A stretch of DNA of 5,606 bases from Bacteroidales bacterium (GCA_021443605.1 JABUTQ010000022.1:1-5606); one strand, 5' to 3'. Shown: positions 1-5,606, counted from the stretch's first letter. Notes: generated by a model not told the origin, from the sequence alone. Numbers and translations are program-made.

Positions 1-390
1 CAAGATGTTGTGCAAGAGACGTTTGTAAAGCTTTGGAACCATCGGGACAAACTTTTTGCGGCCTCATCGCCAAAGGCTTTTGCAATTACCGCCCTAAGAA
101 ACGGCTGCATAGACTTCCTAAGGGAAAACCGCCGTTGGGAAAGAGATGCCGCGATAGAAAGAGAGAAGACGGACAACGATGACTCGGAGATGAAGTTCAG
201 AATGATTCTTTCCGCGGCCGAATTCCTTCCTCAGATGCAGAAGAAAGTATTCATACTCAGATATTTGAAAGATTGTAAAATAAAAGAAATAGCCCTTTTG
301 ACCGGTTTGAGCCAGACCAATGTACGGGTAATGCTCCTAAGGGCCCGAAACGACATAAAAAGGAGATTGGAAAACAATGAAGAAATTTGA
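1..390 (+). CDS. ECF-type RNA polymerase sigma factor (5' partial)
   Basis: Sigma-70 family factor of the extracytoplasmic-function type, which directs RNA polymerase to a small regulon, usually in response to an envelope signal. The frame is open from base 1, so the N-terminus (about 40-50 residues, most of region 2.1-2.2) lies outside the window. Of 129 visible residues, 1-12 read QDVVQETFVKLW, the typical end of region 2.2. Residues 25-46 (AFAITALRNGCIDFLRENRR) are region 2.3-2.4, which melts and reads the -10 element. Residues 76-123 are region 4, with the helix-turn-helix KIKEIALLTGLSQTNVRVML that contacts the -35 element. A linker rich in Asp and Glu separates the two. The last 14 nt overlap the next gene, so the two are translationally coupled. 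A GTG at base 10 is not the start, because the conserved motif continues upstream. Family assignment is secure; the regulon is unknown. Confidence 0.93.
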   Translation, partial: QDVVQETFVKLWNHRDKLFAASSPKAFAITALRNGCIDFLRENRRWERDAAIEREKTDNDDSEMKFRMILSAAEFLPQMQKKVFILRYLKDCKIKEIALLTGLSQTNVRVMLLRARNDIKRRLENNEEI

Positions 391-784
391 TTACAAGCAG
401 GTTGCCGACAATCATTATCAGAAGACTGAGGTGCCTGAGAATCTGAAATCGAATCTGTCAGAGATGATTGATTCCCTTGCCGCCGAATCGGAAAAGAGGG
501 AAGAGACACCGGCCCCTTCACGGTTCAGGTATCGCTATCTGATTGGAGCGGCAGCCTCCGTGGCGGTGATTATGTTTGTCTCCATAATTTTAAACAACGG
601 GCAGGAAAATCCTGATATCTATGCTTTTGAAGATACCTGTGCCACTCCGGAAGAAGCGATTGAGGTGATTGAAAACACTCTCAATTTTATCAGTTCCTCA
701 GTCAATAAGGCAAACGGAATCATTGAAAGCAAGACCACACCCGAAATCGACCTTGATTGTATAATTGAAAAAATAATAAGATAA
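377..784 (+). CDS. Single-pass membrane protein, candidate anti-sigma factor
   Basis: Protein of 135 residues with a charged cytoplasmic N-terminal part (1-53), one hydrophobic segment (about 55-72, YLIGAAASVAVIMFVSII) and a short C-terminal part (73-135). The positive residues before the segment (RFRYRY) suggest that the N-terminus stays in the cytoplasm and the C-terminus lies in the periplasm. The stretch DTCATPEEAIEVIENTL followed by FISSSVNKANG resembles, from memory, a motif common in small Bacteroidota proteins encoded beside ECF sigma factors. The ATG at 377 overlaps the sigma gene by 14 nt, and the stop shares one base with the next start. The layout (sigma gene, one-TM protein, secreted protein) suggests it binds and inhibits the sigma factor, but no zinc-binding anti-sigma motif (HxxxCxxC) is visible. 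The anti-sigma role is inferred from context only. Confidence 0.85.
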   Translation: MKKFDYKQVADNHYQKTEVPENLKSNLSEMIDSLAAESEKREETPAPSRFRYRYLIGAAASVAVIMFVSIILNNGQENPDIYAFEDTCATPEEAIEVIENTLNFISSSVNKANGIIESKTTPEIDLDCIIEKIIR

Positions 785-1269
785 TGAACACTATCGTCAG
801 AATGGCAGTGGCATCAGTACTGCTCCTGGTTGCCATCAATGCGGCGGCACAGCCTGAACTTTACAAAAAATATTCGTCAACTCCCGGAATCACAAAGGTT
901 TACATATCTCCCACAATGATGGAGCTGGTGGGGAATTCCGGAGTGGCCAATGCCCTGAAAAACAGCGACATCAACATCTCCGGAATTTTCTCCAAACTCA
1001 AGGAGCTCTATATCATCTCTACTGACAACGAGGGCATCAGGCAAGATATCACCAAGGACTTCGACAAACTGGTGAACAACAGGAAAGTGGAGCTGCTGAT
1101 GGAAGCCTCAGACGGAGGTGACGATATGTATATCTACTGCCATAGGACACAAGACATAATCAACTCAATCTATATCAGAGCATTACAGCCGGATGAAAGC
1201 ACGATTATAATGCTCAACGGCGAATTCACGATGAACGACGTGAAGAAGATTATGTCGCGAGGGCAGTAG
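784..1269 (+). CDS. Secreted DUF4252 domain protein
   Basis: Protein of 161 residues that starts with a signal peptide (hydrophobic core about 8-19, ASVLLLVAIN; likely cleavage after AAA at 20-22, before QPELY). The mature part begins LYKKYSSTPGITKVYISPTM, which matches the N-terminal pattern of DUF4252 as I know it, and continues with a mixed alpha/beta region ending in a short helix (NDVKKIMSRG). No cysteine follows the signal peptide, so it is probably not a lipoprotein. Its ATG shares a base with the stop of the preceding gene (TAATG), so translation is probably coupled. DUF4252 proteins in Bacteroidota are often encoded beside ECF sigma factors and have no established biochemical role. 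A part in envelope sensing or as a target of the sigma factor is inference. Confidence 0.88.
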   Translation: MNTIVRMAVASVLLLVAINAAAQPELYKKYSSTPGITKVYISPTMMELVGNSGVANALKNSDINISGIFSKLKELYIISTDNEGIRQDITKDFDKLVNNRKVELLMEASDGGDDMYIYCHRTQDIINSIYIRALQPDESTIIMLNGEFTMNDVKKIMSRGQ

Positions 1270-1271
1270 TT

Positions 1272-1348
1272 GTCATTCGAGGAGATCCTTCGCTATCGCT
1301 CAGGATGACGGGGTGAATCGTCATTCTGAGCCGCAGGCGAAGAATCTC
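1272..1348. repeat. Inverted pair of REP-like palindromic repeats, possible bidirectional terminator
   Basis: Two copies of a GTCATnCTGAG-type unit lie in opposite orientation. The unit at 1282-1309 is on the - strand and the unit at 1320-1348 on the + strand, with a 10-nt loop between. CTCAGGATGAC (1299-1309) pairs with GTCATTCTGAG (1320-1330) with one G-U wobble. CTTCGC (1288-1293) pairs with GCGAAG (1337-1342), and GAGAT (1282-1286) with ATCTC (1344-1348). A third partial copy, GTCATTC (1272-1278), can pair with GGATGAC (1303-1309), so the left copy can also fold alone. The pair lies between the 3' ends of two convergent genes (stops at 1269 and 1356), the usual place for such interspersed repeats. 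It may end transcription both ways, but no clear U-tract follows. Other copies in the genome cannot be seen from this window. Confidence 0.8.
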
Positions 1349-1355
1349 CACGAAT

Positions 1356-3353
1356 TTATTCGTTCACAAGAACCATCTCGTTGAGGAGATGTCCGGCACC
1401 TGCCACCTTATCAATGACAAAGAGCGCATAGCGGATGTCGAGCGAGATGTTGCGGCAGTGGTCCGGGTCGAACACCACATCACTCATCGTCCCTTCCCAA
1501 ACGCGGTCGAAGTTGATTCCTATCAGACGGCCGTCCGCATTGATGATGGGGCTGCCCGAATTGCCTCCGGTGGTATGGTTGGTAGCGAGGAAACATACAG
1601 GCACAGAGCCATTTGAACCCCATTTTCCAAAATCTTTGGCGGCATACAAATCGCGAAGACGCTGCGGGATATTGTAGTCGAAGATATTCGGATTGTCTTT
1701 CTCTATGATACCGGTGAGGGTAGAGCTCGGCTTGTAATAAACAGCATCCATCGCGTGATACCCCTGCACATGGCCGTATGCGATACGGAGGGTAAGGTTG
1801 GCATCGGGATAGAAAGTCTTGTTGGGTTCAAAGGCCATCTGGCCGCGCATATATGTGCGCATCAGCAAGGTAATCTGGGCATTGAGCTCCCTAACCTTCT
1901 TAGAAACATTTTTCGAATAGTAATCGGCAAAAGTGCGGGCAAATTCGGCCGCTTCATCTTCAGAAGCGAACACCGCCTTCCTCCACTCTGCGATGCTGCC
2001 GTACTGACGGAGCTTCTCGCCATAATAGTCGGGAACAAATTCCTTCGGCATATTCTTTCCGTACATCGCAACTACACTTTCGAAAATCTCCTCGTCAATA
2101 GGCTGATAGTAATCTTTCCAAAATGCTTCGGCATTGCGCTTGCCGCTCATTATGAACTTGGGATATTCGATTGTGGAGATAGATTCAGAATAATATTCGT
2201 TTGCAAACTGATATTTGTCGAGCAAAGTCTGAAGAGAGTCCAGAGTTTCTACAACTCCCTCGTATTCAGAACCTTTTGCCCATTTTTTGAATCTTGCCTC
2301 ATAATCTTTCTTCCGATCTACGGCCTTCATGCGGCGGATTCCCTTCTCTTCGCCCTGCCATTTTTTCCAAGAGTTGGCAACGCCCGAATATTTGCTCGAA
2401 TACTGGATGCGGACAGCCTGAGACTGCTCCATATATTTTTTCATCTTCTCCAGACGGATTGTGCGAAGTTCTATCTTGTAAGGATTAGAAAGTTTCTCGA
2501 TATAGTTCACGGCATTTGAAGTGATGTATTCGCGGGTAGATCCCGGGCAGCCGTAGATAAAAGTAAAATCACCCTCCTTCACCCCTTTTGTGGAAATCTC
2601 GAAAAATCTCTTGGGAACGAAAGGGACATTGTTTTCTGAATATGCTGCCGGTTCGTTGGTCTTCGGGTCGGCATAGACACGGAACATAGAGAAGTCTCCG
2701 GTGTGACGGGGCCACATCCAGTTGTCGGTCTCACCGCCAAACTTTCCGATTGACGACGGGGGAGCACCCACCATACGGACATCCTTATAGACCTTGAACA
2801 CATAGAGGAAATATTGGTTGCCATAGAAAAGAGCGGCAACCTTTGCGGTGAGCCCCTCTCCTTTTGAAACGGCATCGGCAATGAGTTTGTCTGAATTTTT
2901 CTTCACGATTTTCTCGCGCTCGGCCTCGTCCATCCCCTCTTGCCAACCTGCAAGTACCTGAGCTGTAACATCATCCATATATTCAAGGAAGCTTACGGTG
3001 AGCCCCGGGCAAGGGAGCTCCTCGCTGCGATTCATAGCCCAGAAGCCATCTTTGAGGTAGTCGTGCTCCACACTGCTGTGACGCTGGATATAGCTGTATC
3101 CGCAGTGGTGGTTGGTTATGAGCAACCCTTCTTTTGAAATCATTTCGCCGGTGCAGCCGCCTCCAAAGAGGACAACCGCATCTTTGAGAGATGCGTGATT
3201 CACGCTATAGACATCTTCTGCAGAGAGTTTGAAACCTTTGGCCTGCATATCGCCAATCACATTCTGGACAAGGCTCGGAAGCCACATTCCTTCATCCGCA
3301 GCGGCTGTAAAGCATACGATTGAAGCAAAAATAGATAAGAATATTTTTTTCAT
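1356..3353 (-). CDS. S46 family dipeptidyl peptidase, DPP11-like (Asp/Glu-specific)
   Basis: Periplasmic serine exopeptidase of 665 residues that removes dipeptides from the N-termini of oligopeptides, feeding amino-acid catabolism. A signal peptide (1-19, likely cleavage AAA|DEGMW) leads to the family's usual mature N-terminus. The chymotrypsin-like triad can be placed: His83 in TNHHCGY, Asp220 in WPRHTGDFS and Ser599 in GGNSGSP. The spacing agrees with characterised enzymes, as recalled (His85, Asp227, Ser655 in Porphyromonas gingivalis DPP11). Eighteen residues after the catalytic Ser is Arg617 (GINFDRVWEG), the position that is Arg in DPP11 and Gly in DPP7, so cleavage after Asp or Glu is predicted. 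The His-Ser distance is 516 residues against about 570 in DPP11, so the helical domain between the half-barrels is about 50 residues shorter. The reading frame is intact. A strong promoter lies just upstream. Confidence 0.95.
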   Translation of the reverse strand: MKKIFLSIFASIVCFTAAADEGMWLPSLVQNVIGDMQAKGFKLSAEDVYSVNHASLKDAVVLFGGGCTGEMISKEGLLITNHHCGYSYIQRHSSVEHDYLKDGFWAMNRSEELPCPGLTVSFLEYMDDVTAQVLAGWQEGMDEAEREKIVKKNSDKLIADAVSKGEGLTAKVAALFYGNQYFLYVFKVYKDVRMVGAPPSSIGKFGGETDNWMWPRHTGDFSMFRVYADPKTNEPAAYSENNVPFVPKRFFEISTKGVKEGDFTFIYGCPGSTREYITSNAVNYIEKLSNPYKIELRTIRLEKMKKYMEQSQAVRIQYSSKYSGVANSWKKWQGEEKGIRRMKAVDRKKDYEARFKKWAKGSEYEGVVETLDSLQTLLDKYQFANEYYSESISTIEYPKFIMSGKRNAEAFWKDYYQPIDEEIFESVVAMYGKNMPKEFVPDYYGEKLRQYGSIAEWRKAVFASEDEAAEFARTFADYYSKNVSKKVRELNAQITLLMRTYMRGQMAFEPNKTFYPDANLTLRIAYGHVQGYHAMDAVYYKPSSTLTGIIEKDNPNIFDYNIPQRLRDLYAAKDFGKWGSNGSVPVCFLATNHTTGGNSGSPIINADGRLIGINFDRVWEGTMSDVVFDPDHCRNISLDIRYALFVIDKVAGAGHLLNEMVLVNE

Positions 3354-3385
3354 AGTCGGTTAAAATTTATTCCAATGACATTCTA

Positions 3386-3417
3386 CAAAGATATAATTTA
3401 TCGCGTTAAAAGACAAA
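3386..3417 (-). promoter_or_regulatory. Bacteroidota-type promoter of the S46 peptidase gene
   Basis: Read on the - strand, a -33 box TTTG (complement of 3414-3417) is followed after exactly 20 nt by TATCTTTG (complement of 3386-3393). This matches TAnnTTTG, the -7 consensus of the Bacteroides primary sigma factor, at every fixed position. The predicted transcript starts near 3380 and leaves a leader of about 25 nt before the ATG at 3353. No Shine-Dalgarno sequence is visible, as is usual in this phylum. Confidence 0.75.
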
Positions 3418-3430
3418 ACCATTATCTTTG
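3397..3430 (+). promoter_or_regulatory. Probable promoter of the DUF2461 gene, overlapping the divergent one
   Basis: TATCTTTG at 3423-3430 is a full match to the TAnnTTTG -7 box, about 27 nt upstream of the ATG at 3457. A -33 box is weak: the best candidate is TTTA at 3397-3400, with a 22-nt spacer. The span overlaps the peptidase promoter on the other strand (3386-3417), so polymerase bound at one site would probably block the other. Confidence 0.55.
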
Positions 3431-3456
3431 TTCCGACCTTTAAGAAGCTTAGAAAT

Positions 3457-4131
3457 ATGGAAAAACTCATATCATTTTTCAAGGAATTGGCAGACAACAA
3501 CGAGAAGCCTTGGTTTGACGCCAACAAGAAGCGCTGGCTGGAAATCAAGGCCGAATATGATGTCTTCGCCCAGAGACTGATAGATGGGCTTGCCGTGTTA
3601 GACCCTCAGACAAAGGGTGTTACAGTTAAGGATTGCACATATAGGATTTATCGCGACGTGCGGTTTTCGCCCAACAAGCTTCCCTACAAGACCCATATCG
3701 GGATATATGTATGCCCGAAGGGGAAAAAGAGCGGTCACAGCGGCTATTATTTTCATATTGAGCCTTTTACAGACACGTACTTCATTTATGCAGGGCTTCA
3801 TCTGCCTCAGCCGGAAGTGATAAAGAGCGTCCGCGAGGAGGTGATGCTCAACGGGAAGGGTGTGGATGATGCTTTTCAGGCTTGTGTCAGAGCGGGATAC
3901 GAGATTCATACCGAAGGGATGCTCCGCAAAGTGCCCCGCGGCTGGAACCCGGACGACCCCTACAGTTTCTACTATCGGATGAAGGATTTCGGGGTAGTGA
4001 AAAATCTCACCGAAAAAGATGTGCTTTCGGAAAATCTTGTGGAAAACCTCCTGTCGGAATTTGCAGTCACAGTGCCCCTCAACAACCTCCTCAACCGCGC
4101 CTTCGACTACGCATACGAAAACCTCGGATAA
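3457..4131 (+). CDS. DUF2461 family protein (TIGR02453-like)
   Basis: Soluble protein of 224 residues with no signal peptide or membrane segment, close to the family's usual length. Recognisable family motifs are the N-terminal LISFFKELADNNEKPWFDAN (4-23), the basic block RIYRDVRFSPNKLPYKTHIG (63-82) and GYYFHIEP (97-104). The family is widespread in Bacteroidota and other bacteria and has no established function; the conserved Arg/Lys-rich block suggests binding of an anionic ligand, which is speculation. The ATG is supported by the start of the conserved N-terminal motif and by the -7 box about 27 nt upstream. The gene stands alone: the peptidase gene is divergent on its left, and on its right a - strand gene ends only 4 nt from its stop. 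GC content resembles the genes to its left. Confidence 0.9.
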   Translation: MEKLISFFKELADNNEKPWFDANKKRWLEIKAEYDVFAQRLIDGLAVLDPQTKGVTVKDCTYRIYRDVRFSPNKLPYKTHIGIYVCPKGKKSGHSGYYFHIEPFTDTYFIYAGLHLPQPEVIKSVREEVMLNGKGVDDAFQACVRAGYEIHTEGMLRKVPRGWNPDDPYSFYYRMKDFGVVKNLTEKDVLSENLVENLLSEFAVTVPLNNLLNRAFDYAYENLG

Positions 4132-4135
4132 CTCG

Positions 4136-4456
4136 CTATATCAATTGCATTGCGATATAGGCGATAAAAAAGAATATGCCCGCTGTCAGCAACGCAATGT
4201 CAAACTCTTTGTTGCTTCTCAGTTTTCTAAAAAACAACAGCAAAGAGCAAATGAGGGCAGCGAGACAACTCCAATCCATAAAGGAGTTTTTGTTTAGCGC
4301 CGGAAAGAGCTTTTCCAAGCCACTCTGCACTGCAGTAAGATTTAACACAAAGAGTATCAATAATATACATACAAATCCAACATTGGACTTGAAGACTCTC
4401 TCAGAGCTTTCTCTTTTTCCGGACAATACATACTTGTCACCAAACGTTATTATCAT
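4136..4456 (-). CDS. Small three-pass membrane protein, unknown function
   Basis: Protein of 106 residues that I do not recognise. It has a polar, basic N-terminus (1-25) and three hydrophobic segments at about 26-43 (NVGFVCILLILFVLNLTA), 60-76 (MDWSCLAALICSLLLFF) and 86-104. A basic loop (RKLRSNKE, 77-84) after the second segment suggests that this loop and the N-terminus lie in the cytoplasm on different sides of the segment pair; the topology is uncertain. Its ATG overlaps the stop of the upstream gene by 4 nt (ATGA), so the two are almost certainly co-translated. It is the last gene of the - strand operon and ends 4 nt from the convergent DUF2461 stop. MauE/DoxX-type redox membrane proteins usually have four segments, so that identity is not supported. 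An antisense frame over the same region lacks this coupling. Confidence 0.75.
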   Translation of the reverse strand: MIITFGDKYVLSGKRESSERVFKSNVGFVCILLILFVLNLTAVQSGLEKLFPALNKNSFMDWSCLAALICSLLLFFRKLRSNKEFDIALLTAGIFFFIAYIAMQLI

Positions 4457-4968
4457 AATTCTTTTAAAAATTTATCTTTTTCTTTTTTCCTTATAAGAGG
4501 ATTACCAACATACCGAATTACTGAATCATCCAAAACATATAAGTTAAAACTTGAATTAAATGGTTGGATATTATTTTTCATAAACTCTAATGTAGTATCA
4601 AAAATTACCGGAAAGTCTATTTTCATTGAATTATAGGTTTGGATTGCTTCTTTGGTTTTATCTTTTTCTATAACACTAATGATTACCAACCAGTCAGCAT
4701 TTATTTTTTGTGATACTAATTCATCATATAACTTCCGGCAGTTTACCAATTCCTTTATTTCACAACTGCAACCTGTATATGTTATGACTATTACGATTGA
4801 TTTGCCATGGTTGTTTTCAATTGAATTCATGTCTTCTGTGAATAGTTGGTTCGGAAAGATAAACTTCCTTCCTATAAGGCTGTCTCTATCCACAAAACGA
4901 TAGTCATCTATTCCAACATATGCCATCCAAAAAGAAATCAACAAAGACAAAAATTGATTACTGTGCAT
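4453..4968 (-). CDS. Membrane-anchored thioredoxin-fold protein with CXC motif
   Basis: Protein of 171 residues (ATG at 4968). A GTG at 4974 would add two residues but is less likely. A hydrophobic N-terminus (about 5-18, FLSLLISFWMAYVG) acts as signal peptide or anchor and places the rest in the periplasm. The body fits a TlpA/AhpC-like thioredoxin fold: IGRKFIFP, then a strand SIVIVITYTG leading to the active-site region GCSCEIKEL (Cys67, Cys69), then WLVIIS, FPVIFD and finally NLYVLDDSVIRYVGNP. From memory, Bacteroidota relatives carry a CxxC-x-x-K-E-L pattern and a LLD...GNP end. Here the redox motif is CSC, with Gly at the usual first Cys, and a third Cys is at 77. Its start overlaps the upstream Cys-rich gene by 11 nt and its stop overlaps the membrane-protein gene by 4 nt. 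It may oxidise or reduce the upstream product; this is inference. Confidence 0.8.
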   Translation of the reverse strand: MHSNQFLSLLISFWMAYVGIDDYRFVDRDSLIGRKFIFPNQLFTEDMNSIENNHGKSIVIVITYTGCSCEIKELVNCRKLYDELVSQKINADWLVIISVIEKDKTKEAIQTYNSMKIDFPVIFDTTLEFMKNNIQPFNSSFNLYVLDDSVIRYVGNPLIRKKEKDKFLKEL

Positions 4969-5479
4969 TCTCACATTCTATTTTTGATAAATCCATATTA
5001 TAGTTACAGGTATCATTATCTGCAGCAGCTGCAATCATACAAAGTGCTCCCAAATATGGATTTATTAAAGCAATAGCTGATGCTGTTGCCACCTCTATTA
5101 TATTCTTTCGATTACAATACTCTTTGCCTTCTCTCCATGCTAATTCACAATCAGTAACAGCTACGGCTGATTTAGTTTGAATATCAGTATTTTGTAAACA
5201 ACTTACAAAAACAAGAGAGACTTTTTCATTCGGTAATAGATTTTTATTGTCAATAACTTCATCAATGTCAATCTTCAAACCATCATATACAATGGAAAAA
5301 AGAATTTCGGCAAATTGTTCACTACCAATATCGTCTGCCAAGTAACATAAATTACACCCGTCATCTATATTGTTTATGGAATAATACCCCGCGTTCATTA
5401 TTTCGGCAGTATTGATAAACGATGAAAAAGGTAATATGATTTCTTGCTCCAAAAACAACAAAATATCATTATCTTCCAA
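4958..5479 (-). CDS. Cys-rich protein with regularly spaced cysteines, unknown family
   Basis: I do not recognise this protein (173 residues if it starts at the TTG at 5479, 146 if at the ATG at 5398). In the longer numbering it has an acidic N-terminal half with C42-x2-C45 and a Cys/Ala-rich C-terminal third. The C-terminal cysteines are C111, C122, C147, C158 and C169, so the spacing is C-x10-C, then x24, then C-x10-C-x10-C. The middle spacer (126-153) is a hydrophobic, Ala-rich stretch with a Pro (IALINPYLGALCMIAAAA), as in a helical hairpin or membrane-active peptide. No signal peptide is visible. The only in-frame codons before the TTG are two sense codons after a TAA, so no ATG exists upstream. 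The gene is first in an AT-rich operon with a thioredoxin-fold protein and a membrane protein. A bacteriocin-like or disulfide-bridged product is possible but unproven. Confidence 0.7.
   Translation of the reverse strand: MEDNDILLFLEQEIILPFSSFINTAEIMNAGYYSINNIDDGCNLCYLADDIGSEQFAEILFSIVYDGLKIDIDEVIDNKNLLPNEKVSLVFVSCLQNTDIQTKSAVAVTDCELAWREGKEYCNRKNIIEVATASAIALINPYLGALCMIAAAADNDTCNYNMDLSKIECENAQ
5426..5433 (-). promoter_or_regulatory. Weak candidate -7 box inside the Cys-rich reading frame
   Basis: Read on the - strand, the complement of 5426-5433 is TACCTTTT, which matches TAnnTTTG except for the last base. Transcription from it would start near 5419, about 20 nt before the ATG at 5398, and would favour that shorter start over the TTG at 5479. 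A TTTG upstream sits at only 16 nt spacing, which is short. The site is therefore a hint rather than a call. Confidence 0.25.
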
Positions 5480-5606
5480 TGAATTTTAATTCTACTTTAG
5501 ATTATTTTATATTTAAAGGAAAAGAAAGATCATCAAAAGAAATAATAAATAAAGCAATTGAAGAAATGGATAAAATAATAAATATAAAGAAAGATAATAA
5601 AATATG
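5479..5606 (+). CDS. N-terminus of an unknown gene, cut by the window edge
   Basis: An ATG at 5479-5481 opens a frame of 42 complete codons with no stop before the right edge. The protein begins MNFNSTLDYFIFKGKERSSK and continues with an amphipathic, charged helix-like stretch (KEIINKAIEEMDKIINIKKD). In sequence this AT-rich, where stop codons should appear about every ten codons, 42 open codons are unlikely by chance, by rough estimate near 1-2%. I do not recognise the family from this fragment. It runs divergently from the Cys-rich gene, and its ATG overlaps that gene's TTG by one base, so its promoter would have to lie inside that reading frame. No clear TAnnTTTG box is seen there. GC is about 18% over 5521-5580, the lowest in the window. 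Confidence 0.5.
   Translation, partial: MNFNSTLDYFIFKGKERSSKEIINKAIEEMDKIINIKKDNKI

Noticed and set aside
231..521. Open frame on the - strand over the sigma and one-TM genes
   Set aside because: It is a shadow of two overlapping genes with clear motifs on the + strand.
1755..2519. Long open frame on the + strand (254 codons)
   Set aside because: It lies antisense inside the S46 peptidase gene, whose motifs are unmistakable, and its translation has no recognisable domain.
1356..3353. Frameshift as the cause of the short S46 protein
   Set aside because: The frame is continuous from signal peptide to the C-terminal motif, and both flanking domains are complete, so an in-frame family difference is more likely.
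4176..4496. Open frame of 106 codons on the + strand
   Set aside because: It is antisense to the three-pass membrane protein, which has coherent hydrophobic segments and a 4-nt ATGA overlap with its upstream gene. The + strand translation has no such support.
5479..5606. Identification of the partial + strand gene as a peptide-modification enzyme
   Set aside because: Only 42 residues are visible and they hold no diagnostic motif; any such name would be a guess.
1..5606. CRISPR arrays, tRNA or rRNA genes, insertion sequences
   Set aside because: No regularly spaced direct repeats, cloverleaf-like sequence or transposase frame was seen on either strand.

Overview
The window looks like Bacteroidota, most likely order Bacteroidales. 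Four things point there: an ECF sigma factor / membrane protein / DUF4252 operon, a periplasmic S46 dipeptidyl peptidase, Bacteroidota-type promoter boxes (-7 TAnnTTTG, -33 TTTG) and near absence of strong Shine-Dalgarno sequences. No genus can be named from the sequence alone.

Left part (1-1269, + strand): a tightly packed operon. A 5'-truncated ECF sigma factor overlaps a single-pass membrane protein (candidate anti-sigma factor) by 14 nt. That gene is joined through a TAATG stop/start to a secreted DUF4252 protein. The three are probably one cell-envelope signalling unit. A 77-bp inverted repeat pair (1272-1348) fills the gap to the next, convergent gene and can fold into a long hairpin.

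Middle part (1356-4131): a - strand S46 peptidase whose S1-site position carries Arg, as in the Asp/Glu-specific DPP11 enzymes, and which is about 55 residues shorter than the usual 720. A + strand DUF2461 protein is divergent from it. The intergenic region between them holds two overlapping divergent promoters; the peptidase promoter is an excellent consensus match.

Right part (4136-5606): a compositionally different, AT-rich segment, about 33% GC around 4700 and about 18% near the right end, against about 58% in a line of the peptidase gene. It holds a - strand three-gene operon with overlapping genes: a Cys-rich protein with regularly spaced cysteines (C-x10-C, x24, C-x10-C-x10-C), a membrane-anchored thioredoxin-fold protein with a CSC motif in place of CXXC, and a three-pass membrane protein. 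Divergent from it, a very AT-rich + strand gene runs off the window edge. This segment looks horizontally acquired and is the best candidate for an undescribed system: a possibly exported or disulfide-structured Cys/Ala-rich protein with its own redox partner and membrane protein. That role is inference; the genes, overlaps and cysteine spacing are directly visible.
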